Notes under the pieces: model-generated
Told to the model about the DNA's origin: nothing
The model's input: only the letters and a program-made list of their open reading frames with translations
Databases searched by the model: none
Translations under genes and position numbers: made by a program
Assembly (NCBI GenBank): GCA_020719105.1
Contig: DYQV01000142.1
Coordinates: 1 to 6,447 of the forward strand
DNA length: 6,447 nt
DNA from: Rikenella microfusus
GTDB taxonomy: Bacteria > Bacteroidota > Bacteroidia > Bacteroidales > SZUA-534
Direction of reading: 5' to 3'
In this document: in pieces, positions 1 through 6,277 of the stretch
How positions within the stretch are numbered: the first letter of the stretch is position 1
Layout: each line of letters opens with the position of its first letter

Positions 1-10
1 TTGTTCGGTT

Positions 11-79
11 CCCGCTTTGCAACCCAATACCCATAGCACATTCACACCTTTCGCTATGCTCAGGTATGAATAAAGCGGG
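11..79 (-). repeat. Structured, GC-richer inverted-repeat patch downstream of the first transporter gene
   Basis: Read on the minus strand, an 8-base arm (72-79, CCCGCTTT) pairs perfectly with 11-18. Directly next to it a 10-base arm (62-71) pairs with 40-49 with one U.G wobble. The loop of that inner hairpin (CATAGC, 53-58) is complementary to GCTATG at 32-37, so a third helix, either a pseudoknot or an alternative fold, is possible. G+C is about 47 percent, against about 35 percent in the next 80 bases. The outer arm ends at position 79, immediately next to the stop codon of the transporter gene. It could act as a transcript 3' end, but there is no clear U-run after it. It could equally be a copy of a dispersed palindromic repeat; more copies would have to be found outside the window. 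Confidence 0.5.
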
Positions 80-973
80 TTAACTTCCAAAGACAATCAA
101 TAACACGCCTGCCAGAATCCCCAATAAAGCCAATCCTTTCCGTTTTAAATTTATTTCTTTAAATATAATAGCTCCTGCTGCAAATGAAATAATTACACTG
201 GTTCTTCGAAGCAAGGAAAGAATGGTAATTAAAGCATCAGGATTGAAAAGGGCATAAAAGTAGGCAAAATCAGCAATTGTAAGCAATATCCCAATTACGG
301 GTATAGTCCAGCGCCAGGTAAATAGTGTACTTGTTTTTCGTTTAGGATACCAAAGGAATAAAAGAAAAGGTAGAAATACGGGAATCATATACACTGAAAA
401 CCAAGCCTGAACAGCCATTCTGGGATAATTGCTAATTAAATATTTATCGTAAAGAGTACTTGCTGAACCCAGCAGCGTAGCAATTACCATAAAAAGAATC
501 CAACGGTTGTTTCTAAATACAATTCCTTCACTATTTCCAGCAACCGAGAATAAATAAAAAGAGATGAAAACGACCGTTATACCGGCCCATTGCCACCCAT
601 TATAAACTTCGTGGTAAATAATTAAAGCCCCAAGAAGTGTCCATACAGGGCCAGTAGCTCGTATTGGGGTAACAATGGTTAGTGGTAAGTGGTGTAATGC
701 ATAATAGGCAAAAATCCATGAAGAACCGACCAAAATTGATTTTAAAAAAATCAATCCATGCACTGTCATACTTACCGTTGGAACAAAAAATAGGGAAGAT
801 TCAGTGATTAAACCCAAATTCGATAGAGCTATTATTGGCATGAATAAAACAGCTCCGGTGGCAGAGGCAAAAAACAATACCGGAATCACAGCATTGTCTT
901 TCAACGAAAGCTTTTTTGCTACATCATAAAACCCTAAAAAAAGGCAGGAAATGAGTCCTAAAAAAATCCACAT
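80..973 (-). CDS. EamA/DMT-superfamily membrane transporter (first copy)
   Basis: A 297-residue, very hydrophobic protein with about ten membrane segments, roughly residues 2-18, 30-50, 72-92, 97-119, 128-145, 158-174, 187-208, 223-241, 249-270 and 279-296. This is the usual length and 5+5 layout of two EamA domains of the drug/metabolite transporter superfamily. EamA-like ends of each half are visible around HEVYNGWQWAG (121-131) and FKEINLKRKG (271-280), where a conserved Glu follows the fourth helix. Members move small metabolites such as amino acids across the inner membrane; the substrate here cannot be read from sequence. Start is the ATG at 973; no ribosome binding site is obvious. It lies 188 bp downstream of a second transporter on the same strand, too far and too structured a gap to assume one operon. 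The two transporters are clearly different in sequence, so this is not a recent duplication. Confidence 0.88.
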   Translation of the reverse strand: MWIFLGLISCLFLGFYDVAKKLSLKDNAVIPVLFFASATGAVLFMPIIALSNLGLITESSLFFVPTVSMTVHGLIFLKSILVGSSWIFAYYALHHLPLTIVTPIRATGPVWTLLGALIIYHEVYNGWQWAGITVVFISFYLFSVAGNSEGIVFRNNRWILFMVIATLLGSASTLYDKYLISNYPRMAVQAWFSVYMIPVFLPFLLFLWYPKRKTSTLFTWRWTIPVIGILLTIADFAYFYALFNPDALITILSLLRRTSVIISFAAGAIIFKEINLKRKGLALLGILAGVLLIVFGS

Positions 974-1008
974 TTCTAAATAAAAAGTATAACCTTAAAT
1001 CTGCGTAT

Positions 1009-1029
1009 AAAAATCTAACTTATTGTTAG
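1009..1029 (-). terminator. Possible weak terminator hairpin with U-run
   Basis: On the minus strand CTAAC-AATAA-GTTAG (1029 to 1015) forms a 5-bp stem with a 5-base loop, followed by ATTTTTAT (1014 to 1007). It has the shape of an intrinsic terminator for the transporter gene ending at 1162, but the stem is short and AT-rich and lies about 130 bases after that stop. It overlaps the edge of the larger inverted repeat 1028-1107. Confidence 0.3.
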
Positions 1030-1107
1030 TCACGGCGTGACACTTTAATTAAAATATCAATGTAAGTTTTAATAAGTGTCATTAAATCAACAAGACACAC
1101 CGTGACT
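1028..1107. repeat. Nested inverted repeat, small MITE-like or REP-like element
   Basis: Perfect 8-base arms AGTCACGG (1028-1035) and CCGTGACT (1100-1107) enclose a second inverted repeat. In the inner repeat TGACACTT (1038-1045) pairs with AAGTGTCA (1074-1081), and TTAAAA (1049-1054) pairs with TTTTAA (1067-1072), around a 12-base loop. The left end is also a palindrome by itself (GTCACG-G-CGTGAC, 1029-1041). The whole unit is 80 bp and lies entirely in the gap between the two transporter genes. The shape resembles a miniature non-autonomous element with terminal inverted repeats, or a strong RNA structure in the leader of the downstream transporter. I see no convincing target-site duplication at its edges (TT on the left, TG on the right). 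Confidence 0.5.
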
Positions 1108-1161
1108 TGCGGATATTAGGTTTTATCAAAAGTTTACCGCTCATTACTCATACACAACTAG

Positions 1162-2046
1162 CTAATTCCTTTTTCTAATTTGCCCCATAAACAATCCTAT
1201 GAGCACTATTGCTATTCCCATCATGTTAAAAATGGGAAGGATTTCACCCAGTACTAAGTAAGCAAAAAGAGCAGTAAAAAGGGGAATGGTATTGGTAAAC
1301 AAGCTAGCTTTAGTAATTCCCAAATTTTTTATGGAATAGGTAAAAAATACATAGGCTATGGAGGAACCAAAAAATGCTAAATAAATAAGGTTAAGCATAA
1401 TTCGTGTATCAATGGCTGAAAATGCAAATCCATTCCAATCGAACAAGAAGAAAAAGGGTAAAAAATAGAAAAAACCAAACAAATTTTGCCAACTTATTAT
1501 GGTAAATGAACTGTATTTTCCAGCCAGCCGTACAATTATAACTGAATAGCCCAAAGCAGCCATCACGGCTCCAAACAAAATTAAAACTCCCAAAAGAGAG
1601 CCATTAAAATGTAAATTTTGCCCTAAAACCACCATCAATACACCTACAAAAGAAATAATAATACCAAACACATTAAAAATTGAAATTTTACTACCATAAA
1701 ACAAATAGGCCATAAATGGAGTAAAAATGGGAATGGTTGAAATAATAACCGAAGCAACCGTTGCTGAAACCATACTTACCCCATAACTTTCGGCTAAAAA
1801 ATACAAAAAAGGTTGGAATAATGACAATAGCGCCAACCAACCAAAATCAAGTTTTGAAGGTATTTGCAGCTTTTTTATCAGCACTGAAAACAAAAACAAA
1901 AAAATAGATGAAAATAACAATCGGAAAACCATAACAGAAATAGGCTGCAATGCCTCAAATACAACCTTATACCATATATAAGTCATACTCCAAAAAAGCA
2001 TAGCTAAAATTACTATGCCGTACACCATCATTTTTTTAAGGGTCAT
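1162..2046 (-). CDS. EamA/DMT-superfamily membrane transporter (second copy)
   Basis: A 294-residue protein with about ten hydrophobic helices, roughly residues 8-27, 35-57, 70-87, 93-114, 123-142, 151-169, 183-202, 217-237, 248-267 and 272-289, and a basic RKRN end that should face the cytoplasm. Family marks are the first-helix stretch LFWSMTYIWYK (17-27), which resembles the W-G/S-N/T-hold of EamA proteins, and LGE (266-268) near the end of the second domain. DMT proteins of this kind are mostly exporters or exchangers of metabolites, often amino acids or their derivatives; this is family knowledge, not seen here. Start is ATG at 2046, with further Met codons at residues 6 and 7 as alternatives. 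It is divergent from the amidohydrolase gene across 84 bp, so the two may share control, for example export of a product released by the hydrolase. That link is inference. Confidence 0.9.
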   Translation of the reverse strand: MTLKKMMVYGIVILAMLFWSMTYIWYKVVFEALQPISVMVFRLLFSSIFLFLFSVLIKKLQIPSKLDFGWLALLSLFQPFLYFLAESYGVSMVSATVASVIISTIPIFTPFMAYLFYGSKISIFNVFGIIISFVGVLMVVLGQNLHFNGSLLGVLILFGAVMAALGYSVIIVRLAGKYSSFTIISWQNLFGFFYFLPFFFLFDWNGFAFSAIDTRIMLNLIYLAFFGSSIAYVFFTYSIKNLGITKASLFTNTIPLFTALFAYLVLGEILPIFNMMGIAIVLIGLFMGQIRKRN

Positions 2047-2082
2047 TGTGTTTTTCTATTATATTTTTGTCATAATTACAAG

Positions 2083-2098
2083 GCTGCAAATTTGCATC
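2083..2098. promoter_or_regulatory. Palindromic candidate operator between divergent transporter and amidohydrolase genes
   Basis: TGCAAATTTGCA (2085-2096) is a perfect 12-bp palindrome, and the G and C at 2083 and 2098 extend it to 16 bp with one mismatched pair. It sits in the 84-bp gap between the divergent starts at 2046 and 2131, a usual place for a dimeric repressor or activator site serving both genes. A match to the Bacteroidota -7 consensus TAnnTTTG lies nearby on the plus strand (TATTTTTG, 2062-2069), but no -33 TTG stands at the right distance. No regulator gene is in the window. Confidence 0.35.
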
Positions 2099-2130
2099 AT
2101 TTTTAACAGAATTACTATAACTATTGAAGA

Positions 2131-3273
2131 ATGATTACTGACTATAAGCACTTAATAAGTATCCGACAATCGTTACATCAGAATCCTGAAATATCAGGCA
2201 GTGAGGAGTTTACTGCTGAAGCACTAAAGAGAACCATTATCCGGTATCAGCCCGATGAAATTATCGATAATTTAGGTGGATATGGTGTAGCCTTTGTATT
2301 TAAAGGGAAAAGTGAGGGCCCCTGTGTAATGTTCCGGGCCGAAATGGATGCCTTACCGGTTCACGAAATTAATGTGGTTGATTATGCTTCAAGAGCCGAT
2401 GGGGTAGGCCACCAATGTGGACACGATGGTCACATGGCTATTATGATTGGGTTAGCTGAATTAATTGGGACTAACCGACCTAAAATAGGGAAAGTGGTGT
2501 TATTGTTTCAACCAGCCGAAGAAACTGGTGAAGGAGCCATTGCAGTAATAAATGACTCAAATTTTACGCGCATCACTCCCAACTATTGTTTCACGCTGCA
2601 TAATATTCCGGGATATCCAAAAGGAAGTATCCTGCTTAAGAATAATACATTTACGGCGGCATCGCAAGGTTTAATGGTAAAATTAACCGGCAAAACTTCC
2701 CATGCAGCGGAGCCGGAAAAGGGAATTAGTCCAGCCATTGCTTTGTCAAAAATTTTGGATGAAGTAACCAAACTTCCTGAAAAGAAATATCTGTTTAACG
2801 ATTTTGTGCTAACTACCATTGTTCATGCTAATTTAGGGGATCGCAGTTTTGGAACTACTCCCGGACATGCTGAAATACTCATTACACTTCGCTCGTTTTT
2901 GGATGCTGATATGGATATACTTATTGAACAAACCAAAAATACAATTCAAAGAATATCCACTGAACAAAAGCTGCATTTAGAAATTAGTTCTACCGATATT
3001 TATCCATCAAACCAAAACAATCCCTTGTTAGTGAAAGGTATTAGCGAGCAAGCTGAAAAACTTGGTTATAAAATAATTATGATGGAATTACCATTTCCTT
3101 GGGCAGAAGATTTCGCTAGGTTTTCGCAAAAATTTACGAGTGCTATTTTTGGATTGGGTGCAGGGGAAGATCATCCTAAATTACACAATTCCGATTATAA
3201 CTTTCCGGATGATATTATTCCTTATGGGGTGAATCTTTATTATGCTATTTATAAAGATATGTTATTAAAATAA
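2131..3273 (+). CDS. M20D-family metal-dependent amidohydrolase (peptidase M20/M25/M40 superfamily)
   Basis: A 380-residue cytoplasmic enzyme without signal peptide, of normal length for the M20D group (hippurate hydrolase, IAA-amino-acid hydrolase, N-acyl-amino-acid or N-acetyl-diaminopimelate deacylase). It hydrolyses an amide bond of an N-acylated amino acid using two metal ions. Visible motifs in order are LHQNPE (15-20), RAEMDALP (69-76), CGHDGH (96-101), QPAEETGEG (127-135), HNIPGYPKG (157-165), HAAEP (191-195) in the dimerisation lid domain (about 176-290), EDF (326-328) and LHNSDYNF (351-358). By comparison with the family, metal ligands should be C96, H98, E131, H157 and H352, with E130 as general base; all are present. 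The usual RADMDALP reads RAEMDALP here, a conservative change. Start is ATG at 2131. Its substrate is unknown; the divergent DMT transporter could move the product. Its stop abuts the stop of the next gene directly. Confidence 0.92.
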   Translation: MITDYKHLISIRQSLHQNPEISGSEEFTAEALKRTIIRYQPDEIIDNLGGYGVAFVFKGKSEGPCVMFRAEMDALPVHEINVVDYASRADGVGHQCGHDGHMAIMIGLAELIGTNRPKIGKVVLLFQPAEETGEGAIAVINDSNFTRITPNYCFTLHNIPGYPKGSILLKNNTFTAASQGLMVKLTGKTSHAAEPEKGISPAIALSKILDEVTKLPEKKYLFNDFVLTTIVHANLGDRSFGTTPGHAEILITLRSFLDADMDILIEQTKNTIQRISTEQKLHLEISSTDIYPSNQNNPLLVKGISEQAEKLGYKIIMMELPFPWAEDFARFSQKFTSAIFGLGAGEDHPKLHNSDYNFPDDIIPYGVNLYYAIYKDMLLK

Positions 3274-3951
3274 TTAGCCATCTTCCAGAATCAGGTGAAA
3301 ATTTTTATTATCAATGGCTGAAAGCAATGCTGTTTCAAGTGTTTTAATAGTTTCGAATAGTTCCGATGAGTGCTCACTGATTTCCTGAACAGTTTCAAGG
3401 TAATGCAGAACCAGAGATTTATTCTCTTTTCCGAAGATTTCAATTATTAAATCGCATTGATCTATCATTCTTAGCAATAGGTAATTCTCAATGCTGAGTA
3501 ACCGCTTTTTCTTAATCAGTAACAATAGATATTTGCGCAACCCTTTCTCGGGAATATGATTTACGGTTGGATATCGATTAAATTTTATAAACCAGAATCG
3601 GGTTTTTTTTACCTCCTTTAGAACTCCTTTGAGAACTAACATTTCAATAATTTCTTGCTGAATTTCCTGCTTGAAATTCCATAAATCTAAAAGCACAGAT
3701 TCCACTTTTGGTGGATTTTTGCTCTTTTCTAAAATGGTTAATACTTTTTTATAACAAGGAACATCTGAATCAATACAGTGCGCTATTAAAGAATCCTTTT
3801 CAATGGAAAGCAACCCTTCTTGTATCATTTCAAATAATACGGTACCTGCCAATCCAATCCAATATACAGTATTGTTAGTAATGATGTAGCCAAACTCATC
3901 ATCCAAGGCAAATAATACATACCGCTCCTTTAGGGATAATTTGCCAATCAT
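3274..3951 (-). CDS. GPP34 (GOLPH3/Vps74-like) domain protein
   Basis: A 225-residue soluble protein that matches the GPP34 layout along its whole length. It has an opening LSLKERYVLFALDDEFG stretch (5-21), a GLAGTVLFEMIQEGLLSI helix (33-50), a helix rich in charged and aliphatic residues around 66-76, WNFKQEIQQEIIEMLVLKGVL (91-111), a basic stretch with RYP (126-128), EKGLRKYLLLLIKK (135-148) and a late LLLRMIDQCDLIIEIF helix (158-173). In eukaryotes this domain binds phosphatidylinositol-4-phosphate on Golgi membranes; bacterial members exist but their role is not established, so function here is unknown. Basic clusters at 115-126 and 139-150 would suit contact with acidic membrane lipids (inference). 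Start is ATG at 3951, only 12 bp after the stop of the FISUMP lipoprotein gene on the same strand, which suggests one transcript. It ends with its stop codon touching that of the amidohydrolase gene. Confidence 0.75.
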   Translation of the reverse strand: MIGKLSLKERYVLFALDDEFGYIITNNTVYWIGLAGTVLFEMIQEGLLSIEKDSLIAHCIDSDVPCYKKVLTILEKSKNPPKVESVLLDLWNFKQEIQQEIIEMLVLKGVLKEVKKTRFWFIKFNRYPTVNHIPEKGLRKYLLLLIKKKRLLSIENYLLLRMIDQCDLIIEIFGKENKSLVLHYLETVQEISEHSSELFETIKTLETALLSAIDNKNFHLILEDG

Positions 3952-3963
3952 AATTCAAACTTT

Positions 3964-4779
3964 TTATTCAGGACTTGAATTTTTTACGCAACGTACAGAA
4001 ATAGCATTTGTTTTTTTCTCATGATAGCGAAAAGCCTTCGAAATGTCTTTATGGAAATAACGCTTCCACGCATTATCATTAGCTTGAGTAGATGACCAGA
4101 AACTAACCGATGCACCCAAATTTTGGTATGAGTTATTGTAATATCCTGCATATTCAAGCGAAAGCTCTTTTCCGGGGTTGGGAATACCATTTTCAACACT
4201 AGATACTGTGTCGATTAATGCTTTCCATTCCATATCTGTTGGAATATGCCAGCCATCGGGACAAATTCCTTGTGCACCTTCATTCGACAAATGGTTCATG
4301 GCTGCATCCCAAGTGTATAAAAGTCCGTAAGCTTCTGCATGAGCCAAACTGTCGTTATAAACCAGGCATTGGATGGAATCGCCTTTATTAGTTAAGGTAT
4401 TCCTCAAATTCTCAACCATCCATGTTTTACCCCCAAGAACGGCTGTTTTGTAACTATTCCCCTGAGCATCCACACAAACCGGCCATGGTGGCTGGGTAAC
4501 CACAAGGGTATCTATCAATTGACGGTTTTTGGCATCGGTAATGGTTACAAAATAAGTACCGGCTGCCAACTGATTGATTACTGAATCGGTTTTTTGATTC
4601 GACCAAATAAAGGTGTATGGCATTTTACCACCGGTTACATTCAAGTGTATCTCCCCATCGTTCAAACCAAAATCAGATGCTGGTTTTATTAACGGATTGG
4701 TTTGCAAGGGGGCTCTTTTACACTGTACAAACAAAATAATGGTGGCTGAAGCCAAAAGGAAAAATAAATTTTTTGCCAT
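3964..4779 (-). CDS. Lipoprotein with SprB-like repeat and FISUMP domain
   Basis: The frame opens upstream with TTG at 4797 directly after a stop, but the ATG at 4779 (CAT on the plus strand, 4777-4779) gives a better signal peptide and I take it as the start, giving 271 residues. A hydrophobic stretch (4-18) ends in LFVQC with C20 as likely lipidated residue. The Gln before Cys is unusual for a lipobox, so plain secretion is an alternative. Residues about 34-95 form a SprB/PKD-like beta repeat (DGEIHLNVTGG, PYTFIWSN, LAAGTYFVTITDA). Residues about 101-266 are a FISUMP domain with GKTWMVENL (117-125), YGLLYTWDAAM (151-161), GICPDGWHIPT (171-181), FWSST (227-231) and a closing SVRCVK (261-266). 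FISUMP proteins are surface or envelope proteins of unknown role, common in Bacteroidota and Fibrobacter. It lies 12 bp upstream of the GPP34 gene. Confidence 0.85.
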   Translation of the reverse strand: MAKNLFFLLASATIILFVQCKRAPLQTNPLIKPASDFGLNDGEIHLNVTGGKMPYTFIWSNQKTDSVINQLAAGTYFVTITDAKNRQLIDTLVVTQPPWPVCVDAQGNSYKTAVLGGKTWMVENLRNTLTNKGDSIQCLVYNDSLAHAEAYGLLYTWDAAMNHLSNEGAQGICPDGWHIPTDMEWKALIDTVSSVENGIPNPGKELSLEYAGYYNNSYQNLGASVSFWSSTQANDNAWKRYFHKDISKAFRYHEKKTNAISVRCVKNSSPE

Positions 4780-4930
4780 GAGTTTCAAGTATTTCAATCA
4801 GTTAAAACAAGCCAAGATTTTACAATTATTGTTGCACTAAATTAAGATATTTTTTGGAAATGTCATTATTGAAGCAACATTAAGGTGTTAAAAAAGAATA
4901 GAAGGATTGCCAAATGAACAAACTTTTCTA

Positions 4931-4942
4931 TGGCTATAGCCA
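4931..4942. repeat. 12-bp perfect palindrome
   Basis: TGGCTATAGCCA reads the same on both strands. It marks the left end of the GC-rich patch that runs to 5020. It may be part of the same repeat unit as the hairpin at 5000-5019, or a binding site upstream of the lipoprotein gene; it lies about 150 bases before that start. Confidence 0.35.
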
Positions 4943-4999
4943 ATGGACGGCTAAGTGCTCCGCTAAAGCGAGACAGGCAGCTTTGCCCCTTATGATTCT

Positions 5000-5019
5000 C
5001 TCGCAGCAGGCGCTGCGAG
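5000..5019 (-). terminator. Strong GC hairpin after the helicase gene, possible terminator or 3'-end stabiliser
   Basis: On the minus strand CTCGCAGC-GCCT-GCTGCGAG forms a perfect 8-bp stem with a 4-base loop, beginning 7 bases after the TAG stop of the helicase gene. Position and stability suit a transcript end, but the bases after it (AGAATCAT) are not a U-run, so it is not a standard intrinsic terminator. It may protect the 3' end or be part of a repeat element. Confidence 0.45.
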
Positions 5020-5026
5020 TTACCTA

Positions 5027-6256
5027 CTATTGCCGTGGCTGGCGACGCCGGTTGTTGAATTTTCCCGATTTTTGTTGCGAATGTAACCGGTTAATTTTGC
5101 GAACAGTATGTGGATTGTATTCCGGTCCATCTCCTATTTCCGGTGGATTGGGAGCTTTAAAAATAGTGTCTTTTATTAATTTCTCAATCCGCGCAAAACG
5201 GGGAATATCGGTTTCGTTGATAAAGGTAAGTCCAACTCCAGTGGAACTTGCCCGGGCAGTACGACCAATCCGGTGCACATAATCCTCGGCATCGTGAGGA
5301 ACATCGTAGTTTATTACCAAACCAATGTTATCAACATCAATGCCTCGCGAAACAATATCAGTAGCCACTAAAATTGGAAATTTACGGTTGCGGAAATCGC
5401 GCATTACTGTTTCCCGTTCTGCTTGATCCAAATCGGAATGAATGGCCTTGGCTGCAAAACCAGCTTTAACTAATTCAGAATGAAGTTGTTTTACTTTAAT
5501 TTTTGTGGAAGAAAATATGATAACACTGTCGAGTTCTTTGTTTGTCAATAAATAACTGATAAGCTTGTTCTTTTGATTATCAAACGTCATATAAGCAGCT
5601 TGCAATACCCCCTCAGCCATCTTTGCCACCGCAATGCTGATTTCAACAGGATTCTTCAACAATAAATTAGCTAAAATCCGTATTTTAGGGGGAAAGGTTG
5701 CAGAAAACATCAATGTTTGGCGCTTGGTTGGCAAATACGTTAGTATTTTATTTATGTCGTCAACAAAGCCCATATCAAGCATTTTGTCTCCTTCATCCAA
5801 TATGAGGTATTCCAACTCCGATAAATCAACATAACCTAAATTCAAATGGGAAAGTAACCTGCCAGGTGAAGCAATTAAAATATTGCATCCCTGTTCAATG
5901 GCCGCTCTTTGTTGTTCCCAAATTCCGGAATCACTTCCACCGTAAATAGCTATGGATTCCAAACCCGTAAAGTAAGCAAACCCTTGGAATTGTTGGTCAA
6001 TCTGCAACACCAGTTCTCGGGTTGGTGCTAAAATAAGACCTTTTATTTTATTTGAACGGTTGGTACATAAATGATGCATCAACGGTAATAAATAGGCGGC
6101 CGTTTTTCCGGTACCTGTTTGTGCACAAGCAATCAAATCTTTTCCTTCGAGTGCAACTGGGATAACTTGTTCTTGAACCGGAGATGGTTCTATAAAGCCC
6201 ATGGCTTCTACTCCTTCAAAAACATTTTTGTGGAGATTAAATTCACTAAATTTCAA
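5027..6256 (-). CDS. RhlE-like DEAD-box ATP-dependent RNA helicase with a DEGD motif II
   Basis: A 409-residue helicase that unwinds or remodels RNA with ATP in the cytoplasm, for example during ribosome assembly, mRNA decay or cold growth. Motifs in order: Q-motif with Q28 preceded by GFIEPSP (20-26), motif I AQTGTGKT (45-52), Ia PTREL (78-82), GG (106-107), Ib SPGR (130-133), motif II DEGD (154-157), III SAT (185-187), IV IIFSS (246-250), V ATDIVSRGID (298-307), VI HRIGRTAR (328-335). The two RecA-like domains are followed by a short basic tail (about 383-409) ending in RRRQPRQ. Motif II reads D-E-G-D rather than D-E-A-D. The start is TTG at 6256, directly in line with the family's usual beginning (KFSEFNL before the Q-motif). 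The only in-frame ATG nearby is residue 19, inside the Q-motif, and the upstream frame closes at TGA 6269-6271. Length and order are normal; nothing is truncated. Confidence 0.95.
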   Translation of the reverse strand: MKFSEFNLHKNVFEGVEAMGFIEPSPVQEQVIPVALEGKDLIACAQTGTGKTAAYLLPLMHHLCTNRSNKIKGLILAPTRELVLQIDQQFQGFAYFTGLESIAIYGGSDSGIWEQQRAAIEQGCNILIASPGRLLSHLNLGYVDLSELEYLILDEGDKMLDMGFVDDINKILTYLPTKRQTLMFSATFPPKIRILANLLLKNPVEISIAVAKMAEGVLQAAYMTFDNQKNKLISYLLTNKELDSVIIFSSTKIKVKQLHSELVKAGFAAKAIHSDLDQAERETVMRDFRNRKFPILVATDIVSRGIDVDNIGLVINYDVPHDAEDYVHRIGRTARASSTGVGLTFINETDIPRFARIEKLIKDTIFKAPNPPEIGDGPEYNPHTVRKINRLHSQQKSGKFNNRRRQPRQ

Positions 6257-6277
6257 AATATATACTTTTCATTAAAT

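Larger units (their letters stand above)
4931..5020. repeat. GC-rich non-coding patch with several hairpins, possible dispersed repeat
   Basis: By count, 4941-5020 is about 57 percent G+C, against about 25 percent in 4801-4880. It contains the 12-bp palindrome 4931-4942, a CGCT-AA-AGCG type hairpin near 4961-4970 and the strong 8-bp hairpin 5000-5019. It shares the heptamer GCTTTGC with the patch at the left edge of the window (14-20 and 4980-4986), and both patches begin right after the stop of a minus-strand gene. It has no supported reading frame; the open frame crossing it on the plus strand runs antisense into the helicase gene and has no family likeness. The rest of the gap (4780-4930) is AT-rich and shows no feature I can support. 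Confidence 0.4.

Noticed and set aside
2062..2069. TATTTTTG, a full match to the Bacteroidota -7 consensus before the amidohydrolase gene
   Set aside because: No TTG at 19-21 bp upstream, so not called as a promoter of its own.
2583..2819. 78-residue open frame on the minus strand
   Set aside because: Lies inside the amidohydrolase gene, antisense, and resembles no family; a shadow of the true frame.
3276..3319. AGCCAT/ATGGCT inverted repeat after the amidohydrolase stop
   Set aside because: The arms are 6 bases with a 32-base loop and lie in the GPP34 coding sequence; not a credible terminator.
3984..4199. 71-residue open frame on the minus strand
   Set aside because: Out-of-frame overlap with the FISUMP domain, which has clear family motifs in its own frame.
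4613..4840. 75-residue open frame on the plus strand
   Set aside because: Antisense to the lipoprotein gene start; no domain and no start signal.
4914..5282. 122-residue open frame on the plus strand across the GC-rich patch
   Set aside because: Two thirds are antisense to the helicase tail; the rest is the hairpin patch. GC-rich repeats keep frames open by chance.
5634..5834. 66-residue open frame on the plus strand
   Set aside because: Wholly antisense within the helicase gene; no family likeness.
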